Assembly (NCBI GenBank): GCA_047967505.1
Contig: CM106539.1
Origin: Dipteris shenzhenensis
Taxonomy: Eukaryota > Polypodiophyta > Polypodiopsida > Gleicheniales
Strand: one strand, 5' to 3'
DNA length: 64,000 bases
Positions 10,937 to 23,205 of this stretch are shown here, piece by piece (within the stretch, counting starts at the first letter, position 1; each line of letters opens with the position of its first letter). The notes under the pieces are model-generated. The model was not told the DNA's origin, ran no database searches, and saw only the letters and a list, made by a program, of their open reading frames with translations. The translations under genes were made by a program, and so were the position numbers.

Positions 10937-13900
10937 ATGGCTGCACCAACCCCGTTGCGAATTCGTCCACCTGCCTTCAATGAAGGCAAGCTCGATGGGA
11001 CGAATTATACTTTGTGGAAATTCAAGATCAGCGCGATCTTGGATTCATATGAGCTTCTGGATACTGTTCTGGGATTGGATCCAGAACCGGTTGGATCACC
11101 GAATCCAAACAACCCCAACGTCATAACGCCACCGAATGCAGATCTTCTTCGGGCATGGAAACGAAGGAACGCAGATGCACTCTGTGCTCTTGTTACCAGT
11201 TCAAGTGATTCTGTTTTGACTCTGATTCAGCACACAGACAAGGCAAGTGAGGCTTGGAACATACTGAAAGGTCAGTATGAAACGCGGAATCAGACCAGAA
11301 TTCAAAATCTGGAGAATATGCTTGCTGCAGAGAGGTGCTCTGATGGAGAATCAGCTGAGACATTCATCACACGGATCAAGAATCTACGTGATCAGATGGC
11401 GGCGGTTGGGATTACAAAGACCAGCGAAGAGTTGGCCAGAAGGTGCATTCGGATCCTTCCACAAAAGTACGATGCATTGGTCACGACACTCAACACGCAG
11501 GTAAGAAATCCACCCCTCACTTTTGAAGAGTTCAGCGCGATGCTTCTAGAGGAGGAGATGCGAATGAAGACCCGCGATGGCGGAAGTGATGCAGCATTCT
11601 CAACCACATCCAAAGGGAAGGGTGGAGAGAAGAAGAATGGTAAGAAGAAGAAGTTTTCAGGTAAGTGCCACTACTGCAACAAAAGCGGTCACATGATCAA
11701 GGATTGCAGAAAGAAGCAGCAGGACGAAAAGAATGGCACTACACAGTCTTCTTCGAAAGGCAAGGAATCTGCCAACACAGTTGAAACTGAGTTGGAGCTA
11801 TGGGTTGCAATTGAAGAAATATGCTCCTCAACAGAAGTTTCAACAACGAATGATTCGTGGCTCCTTGATAGTGGAGCGTCCCGTCACATGACCAGAAAGA
11901 AGGACTGGTATAGCTCTTTCAAGCCTCTACAAGAGCCCATGAACGTGACGGTCGGTAATAATGCAAAATGCCCTGTGGAAGGTACAGGTACTATCTCTCT
12001 TTCCATTCAAGAGGGTGAAACTAAAGAGCTTTCTGATGTATTACTAGTTCCTCAACTAAAGAAGAACTTGCTTTCGGTTGCTGCGATAACTGATCGCAAC
12101 TTGGAGGTGCGTTTCAAGAGGACCGGAGCAGAAATCCTTAATGCAGCGGGCAAGGTGGTCGGCAAGGCAGTAAGGAAGAACAATCTGTACGAGCTGACGG
12201 CACTAACAGTCTCTTCAGGAGTGGGCATCAGTAAGGTATGGCATGAAAGATTTGGTCATCTTAGTTATCCTATTCTTTTGGAAATGCAGAAAACAGGGAT
12301 GGTTGCACACTTGCCTGCACTCTCAAAGGTGCAGGAACCTTGTGAAGCTTGTATGATGGGCAAGCAACAAAGGAAGGCTTTTCCACATGAGAGCGGCTAT
12401 CGGGCAAAGGCTCCTCTACAATTGGTTCATGCTGATCTCAGTGGGAAAGCTCCGACTCAAGCTTTGGGGGGATGTAACTACTATATGCTTATCGTCGACG
12501 ACTACAGTAGATACATGTGGGTGTATTTTTTACGAGATAAGGCTGAAGCTCTTGGAAAATTCAAACAGTGGCAAAAGATGGTAGGTAAAAAGCCTTCCGC
12601 TTCTCATTTCAGAACATTTGGATGTGAGTGCTTTGTTCATGTTCCAGATAGCACCAGAAAGAAATTAGATCCAAAGAGCAGAAAGTGTGGCTATAGCCAG
12701 GAGTCAAAGGCGTACCGGCTATATGATCCAGAGGCAAAGAAGATCGTGGTCAGTCGTGATGTGGTGCTTTGGGAACAGCCACATACAGTGGAGGAGGAGG
12801 TATGCCCTTCCACTTTATCATCAGCCGTAAAAGTAACTCACCTTGTGCCCGTATCTAAAGCAGAGTTGCAGAATGAGGAGGAGTACTTCGAGGAACAGAC
12901 TCCACCAACACCACAACATGCCTTGGCTCCACAAGGTAAGCCACTTCCAAAGTGGGCAAGGCAGCTCTTTGATGAGAAGAATCCGGTTCCAGACTTGGCA
13001 GAGTCATCTGCAGATGGACTTCGACGATCAAAGAGGATAGAGGAGCAGAAAAGGGCTTCTGAACACATAGTCAATATGGCCTTGATGGCTGAGATTATGA
13101 AAGTTCAAGAGCCTACGAATTTGGATGAGGCAATGGCGGATCCAAATTGGAAAGCTGCCATGCAAGAGGAGTATGACAGCATCATGAAGAATCAGACTTG
13201 GGACTTGGTTGATCGTCCAGAAAAAAGGAAGATCATTGGTACCAAATGGGTATGGAAGGCCAAGTACAAATCTGATGGATCTTTGGAAAAGTACAAGGCT
13301 AGGCTTGTTGCACAAGGATACTCTCAAGTTGAAGGCTTTGATTTTGAGGATTCCTTTGCTCCTACAGCAAGGATGACAACTATTCGGGTGGTACTTGCCT
13401 TGGCTGCTCATAAGCAGTGGCCGGTGTTTCAAATGGACGTGAAATCTGCGTTCTTGAATGGACATCTCAAGGAGGAGGTATATGTGTTCCAGCCACCAGG
13501 ATTTGAGGTGCCCAATTCAGAGAACAAGGTTTGCAAACTAAAGAAGGCATTGTACGGGCTGAAACAGGCCCCAAGGGCATGGTACCAACGGATTGATAGC
13601 TTTCTCATATCTATTGGTTTCTCAAAAAGTGCTTCTGATGCTAACCTGTATGTTTGTAAGCAGGATGGCAAGTATGTGGTAATAGTCCTTTACGTGGATG
13701 ACTTGATCATCACAGGAGATCATGAGAAGATGCTGCAACAGTTGAGGGAGTCGTTGAGTTCCGAGTTTGAGATGACAGATTTGGGGCTCATGCACTTTTG
13801 CCTCGGCATTGAGGTTTGGCAAAAACCTGGCAGGATTTTCATCTCTCAGCAGAGATATGCTCGCGAGATCTTGAAGGCATTCGGTATGACCGAGTGTAAG

Positions 13901-14632
13901 GACGTGGTCTCTCCCATGGAGGTGAATGGTAAGCTCTCAGTGGAGGATGCATCACCACTTGTCGACATCAAGGAGTATAGGAAACTTGTGGGGAGTCTCA
14001 TTTTTCTGTGCAACACTAGACCTGATATCAACTTTGCAGTTGGTGTACTTAGTAGGTTCTCAAATCAACCTCGCGAGAACCATTGGAAAGCAGGGATGCG
14101 TGTGCTAAAGTACGTGAAAGGTACACTGGAGTATGGCATTACCTACAGAGCAGGGATGACCTTGGCGGGTTACTGTGACTCAGATTGGGCGGGAGATTGT
14201 GATTCTAGAAAGTCAGTTTCTGGATATTGTTTCTCACTTGGTTCAGGAGTGTTCTCTTGGATTAGCAAGAAGCAACCAACAGTGGCACTATCTTCGACGG
14301 AAGCTGAGTACAAGGCAGCATGCATTGCTGCTTGTGAAGCAGTTTGGCTAAGGAGGATCCTGCAAGACATAGGAGTTCCAATCGAAGATGCGACGGTTCT
14401 AAAATGCGACAATCAGAGTTGCATGGCCATCGCAAAGAATCCTGTGTTCCATGCTCGTACAAAGCACATAGAGATCCAGTATCACTACGTACGAGAGCTC
14501 ATCGAGGATGGAGTCATAGAGCTGGAGTATTGTCCCACAGAGGATAATTGCGCAGACATCTTCACGAAGGCTCTTGGGAGTGATTTATTGTTGCGGCATC
14601 TACATCGACTCGGCATTGGTCCGATCACATAG
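10937..14632 (+). CDS. copia Gag-Pol polyprotein of element C with an in-frame integrase deletion
   Basis: ATG at 10937 gives 1,231 aa in one open frame. Domains with approximate residues: gag (30-200, [11 protein letters not shown]), zinc knuckle [14 protein letters not shown] (244-257), protease DSGAS (311), GAG-pre-integrase HERFGHL (about 435), integrase start VHADLSG (about 499) and [10 protein letters not shown] with YVDD (about 918), RNase H DSDWAG (about 1080), STEAEY and FTKALG near the end. The integrase jumps at about residue 548 from FKQWQKMV to [15 protein letters not shown]. The segment normally carrying the second Asp (RSDxGGE) and the Glu (ERKN) is gone without breaking the frame. 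Slightly later, SRKCGYS lacks about three residues of the usual KCIFxGYS. All other enzymes look intact, so the protein could reverse transcribe but not integrate by itself. Confidence 0.95.
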   Translation: MAAPTPLRIRPPAFNEGKLDGTNYTLWKFKISAILDSYELLDTVLGLDPEPVGSPNPNNPNVITPPNADLLRAWKRRNADALCALVTSSSDSVLTLIQHTDKASEAWNILKGQYETRNQTRIQNLENMLAAERCSDGESAETFITRIKNLRDQMAAVGITKTSEELARRCIRILPQKYDALVTTLNTQVRNPPLTFEEFSAMLLEEEMRMKTRDGGSDAAFSTTSKGKGGEKKNGKKKKFSGKCHYCNKSGHMIKDCRKKQQDEKNGTTQSSSKGKESANTVETELELWVAIEEICSSTEVSTTNDSWLLDSGASRHMTRKKDWYSSFKPLQEPMNVTVGNNAKCPVEGTGTISLSIQEGETKELSDVLLVPQLKKNLLSVAAITDRNLEVRFKRTGAEILNAAGKVVGKAVRKNNLYELTALTVSSGVGISKVWHERFGHLSYPILLEMQKTGMVAHLPALSKVQEPCEACMMGKQQRKAFPHESGYRAKAPLQLVHADLSGKAPTQALGGCNYYMLIVDDYSRYMWVYFLRDKAEALGKFKQWQKMVGKKPSASHFRTFGCECFVHVPDSTRKKLDPKSRKCGYSQESKAYRLYDPEAKKIVVSRDVVLWEQPHTVEEEVCPSTLSSAVKVTHLVPVSKAELQNEEEYFEEQTPPTPQHALAPQGKPLPKWARQLFDEKNPVPDLAESSADGLRRSKRIEEQKRASEHIVNMALMAEIMKVQEPTNLDEAMADPNWKAAMQEEYDSIMKNQTWDLVDRPEKRKIIGTKWVWKAKYKSDGSLEKYKARLVAQGYSQVEGFDFEDSFAPTARMTTIRVVLALAAHKQWPVFQMDVKSAFLNGHLKEEVYVFQPPGFEVPNSENKVCKLKKALYGLKQAPRAWYQRIDSFLISIGFSKSASDANLYVCKQDGKYVVIVLYVDDLIITGDHEKMLQQLRESLSSEFEMTDLGLMHFCLGIEVWQKPGRIFISQQRYAREILKAFGMTECKDVVSPMEVNGKLSVEDASPLVDIKEYRKLVGSLIFLCNTRPDINFAVGVLSRFSNQPRENHWKAGMRVLKYVKGTLEYGITYRAGMTLAGYCDSDWAGDCDSRKSVSGYCFSLGSGVFSWISKKQPTVALSSTEAEYKAACIAACEAVWLRRILQDIGVPIEDATVLKCDNQSCMAIAKNPVFHARTKHIEIQYHYVRELIEDGVIELEYCPTEDNCADIFTKALGSDLLLRHLHRLGIGPIT

Positions 14633-14650
14633 TTCATCTTCGGGTGAACA

Positions 14651-14661
14651 TTGAGGGGGGG
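14651..14661 (+). other. polypurine tract of element C
   Basis: TTGAGGGGGGG directly abuts the 3' LTR start TGTTAGAG at 14662. This is the plus-strand primer position in LTR retrotransposons. Confidence 0.8.
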
Positions 14662-15355
14662 TGTTAGAGTTAGCTCAAATGTCCACCTCTCATGTAACCC
14701 ACCAATATTCTGTGTACCCAATGTTGTAAGGCCCCCATATGAGGAGAAGCCATGATGGGTATCAGATATTGGGAGGGATCCCCAGTTTAGACACTGGAAG
14801 GGGTCTTAGAGTAGACCAGATGGTTATGAGACGGCTTAGGAGCCAAGAGTAGATACCCGTCTGCACAAAGGGGGGGTTCGGGGGGGCGATAGCCCCCCCG
14901 ATAGCAGGGGGTCCGGGGGGCGCAGGCCCCCGGTGGGGGTCTGGGGGCAAAGCCCCCAGCGGCAGGGTCCGGGGGTTGCCGGTAGCCCCAGGCCCGACGG
15001 TATGACCTATGCGCGATCCTTCATCTGCCCGACGGCATGTTTTCTGAAGGGTCGGTGGTCTTCCAGGCCGACTGTCTATTAGGTCGACTGCCTATTACAG
15101 GGCCGACCGTCAACCACTTACACTATATAAGTGGCCACCCCCTATCATCAGATCACCAGTTCTTCACGCTCATAGTCCTCCGTCCAGCATCTGTCTAGAT
15201 CACCATCGAAGCTCTGTCTGTAGAGCGCACGGGTGGACAGCCAACCATCAGTTGTATCAGCAGTTTGGTATATCAGAATTTTTTGTATTCTCTCCAGCTT
15301 TCCATCGTGTACTTGCGTTTTGTTGTTATCTTCCGCTGCGTACTATTTTCTTACA
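14662..15355 (+). repeat. 3' LTR of element C
   Basis: 694 bp, base for base like the 5' LTR as far as I can compare by eye. Ends TTTCTTACA and is followed by the TTTTG target duplication. Confidence 0.95.
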
Positions 15356-15360
15356 TTTTG

Positions 15361-16320
15361 CTGGTCTTGTATTTTGCTGGTCTTGCTGATCATACTCTCT
15401 ACTACAAGTTCAAGGGGAAGACATCACTATTGCACTTTTGTATGTAGATGATCTGATTGTGACCAGAAGCAAGGATAGCTTCATCAAAAAGCTAAAACAA
15501 GACTTATCTACAGAGTTTGACATGAAAGATCTTGGACTTATGCACTATTGTCTTGGTATTGAGTTCTCAAGAGATTCAGATAGCACATTTATGAGTTAGC
15601 TCAAATATGTTAGCAGTCTCTTGAACAAGTTTCATATGGCAGATTGAAAAATTGTAGCCACTCCCATGGAACAGAGTTTGAAACTTACAAAAGATTCAGA
15701 AAAGACTACAGTCAATGACAGATACTACAGGCAGCTCATCGGATCTCTTATATATCTAACTATTACACGATGAGATATTTGTTATGCAGTAAGCTCACTA
15801 GCACAGTTTATGGCAAATCCAAAACAGACTCAGTGGAATGCAGCCAAAAGAATCTTGAGATACATCAAAGAATACAGAGGAAGTCATCCATGGTTGCATG
15901 GATACTATGATAGTGACTATGCCGAAGATCATGAGACCAGCAGATCGACACAGGGATATGAATTTTTCCTTGGTCAAGGTGCTATATCATGGTTGTCAAA
16001 CAAATAGCCAACTGTTTCTTTGTCTTCTCGACTGAAGCAGAATATAGAGCACTCACTATAGGTGCATGTGAGGCTATATGGCTCAAAAGACTATTGCTAG
16101 AAATAGATTACTTTTATGAGTCAAAGCCAACAACAATATACTGTGATAATCAATCGGCTCAATTATTGGCCAAGAATCCGATATATCACTCAAGGACAAA
16201 GCACATTGATGTCAGAGAGCACTTCATCAAAGAAAGAGTGTTACTTGGTGACATCACACTTCAACATTGTGATAGCAAAGAGAATGTTGCAGACATCTTT
16301 ACCAAACCACTCGGTAAATA
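15361..16320 (+). pseudogene. element B pol remnant, part 2 (RT end and RNase H)
   Basis: Continues B's frame after element C: ADHTLYYKFKG, a decayed YVDDLIVT, KDLGLMHYCLGIEF, RQLIGSLIYLT, RNase H SDYAEDHETSRSTQG, STEAEYRAL, CDNQSAQLLAKNP and ADIFTKPLGK ending at TAG 16318-16320. Stops interrupt it at several points (about 15597, 15644, 15770 and 16005), and one frame change lies near 15430. B1-level comparison is not possible, but the residue order matches standard copia RT and RNase H. Confidence 0.88.
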
Positions 16321-16478
16321 GCTTTTCGAGAAACACCGACTAGCTCTTGGTTTGACGCAAAGGAAGGACATTCCCATTAAAGGGGTGTGATGGAATGTAA
16401 TGTTCACTCCTTCTTCGATTCCCCAGAATCATCATCTTGAGGGAAGGCCTACTTCATGATGTTGATCTTGAGGGAAGG

Positions 16479-16673
16479 TGTTTAGAGTTCACGCTCAACA
16501 TCATGTGATCATATGTGCATAGCACTAACCCAATAGAGTGCTATAAAGAAAAGGGTTACATGCCCTAACCCTAATTCTAACCCTAAATGGGTTTGTATAT
16601 ATTCTACATTTTCAACTAAATCTACAGTTAGTGATTTGTGGTGTGCTCTCTTGCTGTGCCCTCTCTCCTTACA
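16479..16673 (+). repeat. 3' LTR of element B
   Basis: Starts TGTTTAGAGTTCACGC after a weak purine tract (GAGGGAAGG) and ends CTCCTTACA. It is 195 bp against 251 bp for the 5' LTR, and carries an extra copy of the CCCTAA motif (AACCCTAATTCTAACCC). Confidence 0.75.
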
Positions 16674-16872
16674 GAATTGTAAGTTGTACTCATTGTACAT
16701 GCTTTCGCTATGTAGTCAATGTGCTCACATATGCACATACTACTCTGATTTCTTTTTAGTTTTCTTTTTAGATTTGGATGCTACCATACTCACCAAACAA
16801 AATCCACAAATAGGTCTTGTGCATGCACCCTCTACTTACCTAGTGCAATTTAAGAGGGGGTGTTAAAGATAG
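16674..16872 (+). other. short flank, possibly the decayed 5' side of element E's insertion site
   Basis: 199 bp between B and D. Its end, GTTAAAGATAG, joins in frame across element D to GTGAAAGTGGTCTACTG (copia pol, KIVKVVYCPTEQ) if D is removed, so the last bases belong to element E. Further left the reading is unclear. Confidence 0.45.
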
Positions 16873-17044
16873 TGAGAGCGCTCTCAACAGAAACAAAACG
16901 GAAGAGAGAGAGAGAGAGAAACAGAGAGCCACACAAGTTTTTGGTGGGTGCAGAACACCCTAATCTTCTTTTTCATTCATTTATATATGTGTTTGAGTAT
17001 TTCACATAACCAGGGTAAAGGCACAATGACCTTTAACCCCCACA
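16873..17044 (-). repeat. 3' LTR of element D (minus orientation)
   Basis: Minus-strand start TGTGGGGGTTAAAGGTC, end GCGCTCTCA. It contains a GA-repeat (about 16904-16921) that is shorter in the other LTR. The AACCCCCACA end is followed by the purine tract. Confidence 0.8.
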
Positions 17045-17132
17045 ACCTCCCACTTAAAGGACAATGTGCCTTTAACGGAGAACAACCAGTGAGCATACTA
17101 TCCAATGCCCATCAATGCATGACAATACTCAA

Positions 17133-20100
17133 CTACTGACTAGGTAGAATCTTCGTCAGCATATCTGCAGGGTTATCATCTGTATGAGCCTTGACAAGCT
17201 CTATGCGCTTGTCCTCAAGTACCTCCCTGATGAAAAGGTACCTAACCTCAATGTGTTTGGTCTTTGCATGAAATACCGGATTCCATGCTAGCTGAATAGC
17301 ACTTGTGGAATCACTATGCAATGTTGGTACACCTGTATGAATCCCCAAATCTCCCACTAGCCGATCAAGCCATATAGCCTCCTTGCAACCCTCTGTGGCT
17401 GCTGTGGTAGAAAAAGCAACGCACTTCTGTGTGCGAGACATCCACGACACTGCATCACCTGCAAAGGTGAACACATAACCAGAAGTGGATCTCCTACTAT
17501 CCACATGCCCTGCATAGTCTGAATCTGTGTACCCAAGTACACACATGTCTCCTCTACCAAAGTAGATGCACATCTCCTTGGTACCCTTCATGTACCTCAT
17601 GATGCACTTAACTGCCTCCCAATGCCTCTTTCCTAGATTAGCCATATACCTGTTAACAACTCCCACTGCAAATGCAATGTCTGGTCTAGTAGCTATCATA
17701 GCATACATAAGACTCCCAACCGCTGATGCATAAGGAACCTTGGCCATCATGGCCCTTTCCTCATCTGATTTGGGACTATCTGTATGACTCAGTTTCACAT
17801 ATGGAGGCAATGGAGTACTGACTACCTTCCCCCCCTCCATATTGAAACGTTGCAATACTTTTGTAATATACTCCTTCTGTGAAAGCCAAAGGAGTTTCCT
17901 ACTCCGATCATGCGTGGTGCGCATACCAAGAATATGACCTGCAAGTCCCAAATCCTTCATATCAAAGGCCTCATGCAGCTTGGTCTTTAATGCATCTAGC
18001 TCATAAGTATTCTTGCTAGCCAATAACATATCATCCACATATAGTTCTAGGAGTATCACGCTATTATCCTTAGCCCTTTTAGTGTAGAGGCAATGATCAA
18101 TTTCACTCCTTCTAAAACCTTGGGACCGAATGAAAGCATCAAACTTCTGATACCATTCTCTAGGCGCTTGCTTAATACCATAGAGACTCTTCTTCAACTT
18201 GCAAACTAAATGCTCTTTGCCCTTTTCTTCAAAGCCTTCCAGCTACACCATGTAAATTTCCTCATGCAAATCCCCATGCAAGAAAGCTATCTTGACATCC
18301 ATCTGCATAAGCTCCATATCCTCTGCTACCACTAGTCCAAGCATGCATCTAAGTGTGGTCATCTTCACAACCAGAGAGAATATCTCATCAAAGTCCACAC
18401 CCTTCTCTTGCGTGAACCCTTTAGCAACCAAATGGGCCTTGTACCTAGTCACATCATCACCTGTGACCTTCATCTTGTAGACCCATTTACATGGCAATGC
18501 TTTCTTAGTCCCACCTACAAATCAACCACATTTGGCTCATCATTTCCACCAACAGATGCTCCATCAGCTATCCTTGATTGTATACCTGTGGGAGTACTTG
18601 GTGGTACCGTTTCTTGCACATTTGGTGCATGGACAGCTTGCTGTCTATCAACATATGCAGGTGGATTGAATCCTGGAAAGTGATTCTCCTCATTTCCACA
18701 TCCCTCATGGGTGCCTTATGCATCTTCTTCTCATTGAAGACTACATCATGGCTGCGTATGATCTTCTTTGCTTCTGGATCCCAGAGACGATAGCCCATCT
18801 CTCCACTTTCACCATAACCCAGAAAGATGCATTTCTTAGACTTCGGTTCTAGCTTCTTTCGAAGCTCTTTTGGCACATGTTCATATGCCTCACACCTAAA
18901 TATACGCAAATGAGAGTAAGAGGGCTTCTTGCCACTCCATGCCTCTTTAGGAATACCACCATCCAAACTCTTACTAGGTGATCTATTGATCACATGCACT
19001 GCAGGCTTCATTGCCTCAGCCCAAAAACCACCAGAAAGACTTGCATTGAAAAGCATGCATTGCAACCTTTCTTGAATGGTACGGTTCATCTTTTTTGCAA
19101 CTGGATTTTGCTCTGGAGTACGAGGGGATGTGAGCTCCCTCTTAATCCCATGTGTATCATAGAAATGTTGAAAGTCATGAGAGAGATACTCTCCACCATT
19201 GTTAGTCCGTAGGCATTTAAGCGTTCTACCTAACTGATTCTCAACCAAGGCGAGCCATTTCCGAAATACCAGGAGCACATCACTCTTCCGAGCTATAGCA
19301 TAAGCCCACACTTTTACTAGTTGCATCATCAATGAATGTCACATAGTATTCAGCCCCGCCTAATGATCGTGTAGGCATGGGACCACATACGTCTGAATGC
19401 ACCAAATCAAGCTTTTCAAACTCTCTCTTTCCCCTTCTTTTATGGGCTGATTTATTCTACTTCCCATAGAGGCAGTGCTCACAAAATTCAAAATCAGAGA
19501 AACTCAAATGCGGTACATGACCCAAACGGCATAAGAGTTTCATTCCTTTCTGGCTCATGTGCCCCAACCTGCAATGCCACAAAGAAGTGCTTGGCTGCTC
19601 GGTTATTGCAACAACATGATCAAATACCCCTGATACATGTAAGGGATACAAAGTCCCACACTTGGCACCCCTAGCCAAAAGCATAGAGCCCTTTTGAATT
19701 TTCCAACTTTGAAAGCCAAAAGTGGTGTGAAAACCAACATCATCTAGCTGACCCACTGAAATAAGACTCTTGGTCAACTTAGGCACATGTCTCACATGTT
19801 TCAAAACAAATGCAGACCCATTTGCAAAAGAAAACTTTATGTCACCTGCTCCCACTATGTCACATGCATAGTCATTTCCAAGATGCACACAACCTGTCTT
19901 TCCACTATCATATGTGGAGAACCATTCCCTATGGGGAGTAACATGGAATGAAGCACCAGAATCCAAAATCCAATCCTGGGAATATGCATCATCTGAAGTG
20001 ATAAGCAACTCTGCAGATAAACTAGACATGAAGAGAACATCATTGTCACTATCATGTGTGACTGCATTGATCTCCTCAATCTTTACTTTTCCTTTGTCCT

Positions 20101-20785
20101 CCTTGGACTCTCTTCCTTTTGATTTGCACCCCAATTTGCATTCTTTTTCTTATCCTTTTGCTCTCTTTTCAGCTTGTAGCAATCCTTTTTCTTATGGCCC
20201 TTCTTGCCACAATGGTGACACTCAATGTTCCGTGCCCTGGATTTGCTACGAGACTTCCCTCTTTCTTGGGACTTCCCCCTGAACTGTGATGTGCCCCTTT
20301 GCACATTTAAGGCTGCATCCTGTTGAGATCCTGCTTGTTGCAATCCATAGACTTCCGTCTAATCTTCTGAGCCTGAAGCTGGCTGAAAATAATATTGAAT
20401 TCATTCAAGTGAGAAGCAATGGATACCCCTTCCTTCATCTGCAGCTCAAACAACCTCTTCATGAGGTAAACTTTATTAGAGGCAGTTTCCTTTTCATAAG
20501 TGGCACACAGTTTTTTCCACAAATCTTCAGTAGTCTGCTCATTTACTACTGTGAAATAAACTGACTCTGCAAGATGAAGTCTAATAGTAGATTTTGCTAA
20601 TGCATCCAACTCATTCCAATCATCCTCAGACATATTTGCAGGCTTAGCTTCAATCCCTGCCAAGGGTTTAATTTGCTTCTTTTGAATAAGCACACCCTTA
20701 TTTGTTCTTTCCACAAAGAAAAGTTTGTCCCATCAAACTTTTTAATGCTAAAAAACTCCTTTTCAGACATGGAAGAGGATGCCAT
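17133..20785 (-). pseudogene. element D gag-pol remnant
   Basis: Starts at ATG 20785 (MASSSMSEKEFFSIKKFDG, gag). Frames shift near 20700 and again between the gag pieces. Recognisable in order: zinc knuckle CHHCGKKGHKKKDC (about 20210), protease WILDSGASFH (about 19965), pre-integrase HCRLGHM (19560), integrase to about 18900, RT with YVDDMLLAS (18045) and RNase H DSDYAG (17520). Breaks include a TAG at 18241-18243 in YMV*LEGF, frame changes near 18500 and 19330-19450, AKKMNR in place of integrase AERMNR (catalytic Glu lost), and STTAATEGC, where RNase H normally has STTEAEYxAATEGC. It is dead on several independent counts. Confidence 0.88.
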
Positions 20786-22238
20786 GATGCAAATGAAGCA
20801 AAAATTCCAAATCCTAGTGCCTACAAGAGAGAATCACACCAAATACCAGGTGCACCCAAATGTGTATGCCACAATAGAGTGAAATATCACCAAAACTCAT
20901 GTCTCAAAGCATCTGACTCATGTGCATATACTATGCATCCATATGAGCAAATCTAGCCCAAAAGAAAATGCCAATTGCAATGGCAATCCAAAATGCCAAT
21001 ATGTGCCAAATGACTCAAGCATAAACACCGTCCACTACCATATGCATTGATAATATCTCATCCAAGAGAGCATAGCACTATCAGTGCATCACCTGCAATG
21101 TGTCAAAGCTGTCCCTCAGCATAAAATAGCATCCATGTGCAAAGCGTCCATAAAAATAGCATCCCACAAGGTAATTTGGGCCTATCAGTGCATCCAATAA
21201 GGATTGCAATGCATCCAAATGGCCTATAAATCATCCACTACAACCCAATGCACACCACAAATGAGCACACACTGCTCAAACTACAACCAGAGTGATCTGC
21301 ATAAGGTATGCTCAAGAAATCATATTCTCAAGGTAATGACCGCTACTCAAAATAGAACCTGAGATGCCTCAAAACATGGGCATCATTGCATAATCGGACT
21401 CAGCAAGAAAATCTGCAAATATCTCTCTTCTGATGGAACTCCAAAATCCCAACCGATGAGTGAGAAATGGGAGTCAACACTTATCCACTGCCATGTGGCA
21501 TAAATCTAAGGTTTCAAAACCTTAGAATGAAAAATGCATAACAGAGAGACGAAATCGAATACACAGAGATCTATAACTCTGAAAATCCTCCACCAAATCA
21601 CGTAAGAACTGACAGGTAGGGGTTTTTGGGCATCCGGAACGCAATGGGACAGATGGTTTTGGAAACCGTGGTCTCAATCACTGGGTCCAACACACGGACT
21701 AAAAAATGTTTTTGGAAATAGAGCTATTTGTAAACTCCACCGGAGTGCAAATGATGAGCAACATAGAAGTTTTAGGACCTCTTGAGTCCATCGGAATTGA
21801 CAGATCTATAAATGGTTGCTCCAAACTTGAGTTCCAACACCCGAGCAGAAAAATGCAAAAATTGACATAGTGAGTTAGAAATCCAATGAAATGATCCTAG
21901 ATTCAAGAATGAAAGTGTTTCCAAGCTCCTGAAGTGAAGTGGACACCAAAAGCAAGCAATAGTTGCCTCTACAAGTCAATACGAAGTCTCTGTCATCGAA
22001 CGGAATAGGGAAAAGCTCAAAAAATGACTTTTTCTTTGAAAACACTTAACAGGCTCTCAAAACCACTTCGAAAAACCAAAGTGACTTTTCCAAAGGTTCC
22101 TCCAAGGTCTCTACACATTCGGATGCAAGTAAAGTCACCCACAAAGCTTCCCATATAACTTCTCCTTCCTCCCACAGAGCTGCTGAGCTTCAAGCATTCA
22201 TGCACGCTCAGCTAGATCACCCGAACTTTGATACCAGT
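20786..22238 (-). other. 5' leader of element D
   Basis: About 1.45 kb between gag and the primer site on the minus strand. No open frame of note. A long leader of this kind occurs in some plant copia elements. Confidence 0.55.
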
Positions 22239-22408
22239 TGAGAGCACTCTCAATGGAAGCAAGAACGGAAGAGGGAGAGAGAGAAACAGAGAGCCACACA
22301 AGTTTTGGTGGGTGCAGAACACCCTAATTTTCTTTTTCATTCATTTATATATGTGTTTGAGTATTATACATAACCGGGGTAAAGGCACAATGACCTTTAA
22401 CCCCCACA
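22239..22408 (-). repeat. 5' LTR of element D (minus orientation)
   Basis: Same sequence as 16873-17044 with scattered substitutions and a shorter GA run. The primer site TGGTATCAAAG lies on the minus strand at about 22226-22236, just inside the LTR. Confidence 0.8.
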
Positions 22409-22410
22409 GG

Positions 22411-22531
22411 GATAGTGAAAGTGGTCTACTGTCCAACAGAGCAAAATGGAGCAGATATTTTCACCAAGGCACTTGGGAAGGATCAACTTCAGGGTCATCT
22501 TCAAAGACTTGGCATTGGACCGAGAAGGTAG
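22411..22531 (+). pseudogene. element E pol C-terminal remnant
   Basis: Reads IVKVVYCPTEQNGADIFT and on to KALGKDQLQGH...LGIGPRR with a stop at 22529-22531. This is the extreme C-terminus of a copia RNase H and resembles that of element C ([17 protein letters not shown]). The upstream part of E was separated by element D's insertion and is largely missing from the window. Confidence 0.8.
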
Positions 22532-22559
22532 TTCACCTACGGGTGGACATTGAGAGGAG

Positions 22560-23205
22560 GGTTAGATATGCTCAATGCCCCACCCTCTTGGTAGCCACCA
22601 GTGGTCCAAGGTGCTCAAGTTGTAAGGCCCCCATATGAGGAGAAGCCATGTGTGAGCCCGAGACACTAGATGGATCCTGACTTGCATTTCAGATGAGGTC
22701 TCTCAATGAGACCGTTGATGGTAGAAAGGTGATTGTGTGGGAGCCCCTTATTCTTGTTGGGGCCTAGGGGCCAATTGGCCCCCCTAGTGGGGGTTTGGGG
22801 GCGAGAGCCCTCAAGGCGACGGTATAGGAAATATTCCCTGAATATTCCATGGATGACAAGTCTTTTCCACCGACTGGGTTGACTAGTCGGCTCCATTGGC
22901 TAGGTTGACTAGTTAGTTCCACCAACTATGTTGATCCAACTACCACCCTCATAGCTATAAAGAGGCGACCTCCCTAGTCCATTGTATCAGATCAGTTTAG
23001 ATCAGATCAGATCTTTTTAGCTAGTAGCTCTTTACCTAGTATCTGTCTGGATCACCATCTAAGCTCCACTGTGGGAGCGCACGGGTGGATGGATCCATCA
23101 TCTATACTACATCAGTATTGAAGGAAAATTGTGTTCCTCTCCAGTTTGTTGTGTACTCTCTATTCTTTGTTTAGTTTTTGTTCTGTTGCATCGTGTAATT
23201 TAACA
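22560..23205 (+). repeat. 3' LTR of element E
   Basis: Follows a GAGAGGAGGG purine tract and ends GTGTAATTTAACA. Shares GTAAGGCCCCCATATGAGG, the GGGGC-rich middle and GAGCGCACGGGTGGA with the LTR of element C but is clearly diverged. The first bases (TTAGATATGC) appear to have lost the TG start. Confidence 0.75.

Larger units (their letters stand above)
10163..15355 (+). mobile_element. young Ty1/copia element C nested in element B
   Basis: A complete element: 694-bp LTRs, primer site, one polyprotein frame, purine tract. The 5-bp target duplication TTTTG lies at 10158-10162 and 15356-15360. The two LTRs keep a constant 4,499-bp offset along their whole length and I see no difference between them, which indicates very recent insertion. 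It interrupts B's RT right after the codons for IDKYF, and B's frame resumes on the far side. Confidence 0.96.
4572..16673 (+). mobile_element. old Ty1/copia element B, interrupted by a MITE and by element C
   Basis: A decayed plus-strand copia element with related LTRs at 4572-4822 and 16479-16673, a tRNA-Met type primer site and gag-pol remnants on both sides of the nested element C. Without C (5,193 bp plus one target copy) and the MITE, about 6.7 kb remains. The LTRs differ by substitutions and by an internal partial duplication in the 5' LTR. Flanking five-mers do not match. Both points fit an old insertion. Confidence 0.85.
16873..22408 (-). mobile_element. decayed minus-strand Ty1/copia element D
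   Basis: LTRs of about 170 bp at 16873-17044 and 22239-22408 bound gag-pol remnants reading right to left. On the minus strand the 3' LTR is preceded by the purine tract AAGTGGGAGGT and the 5' LTR is followed by a TGGTATCAAAG primer site. GATAG precedes the left end directly (16868-16872) and recurs at 22411-22415, two bases past the right end; this is a plausible target duplication with a small end irregularity. Confidence 0.85.
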
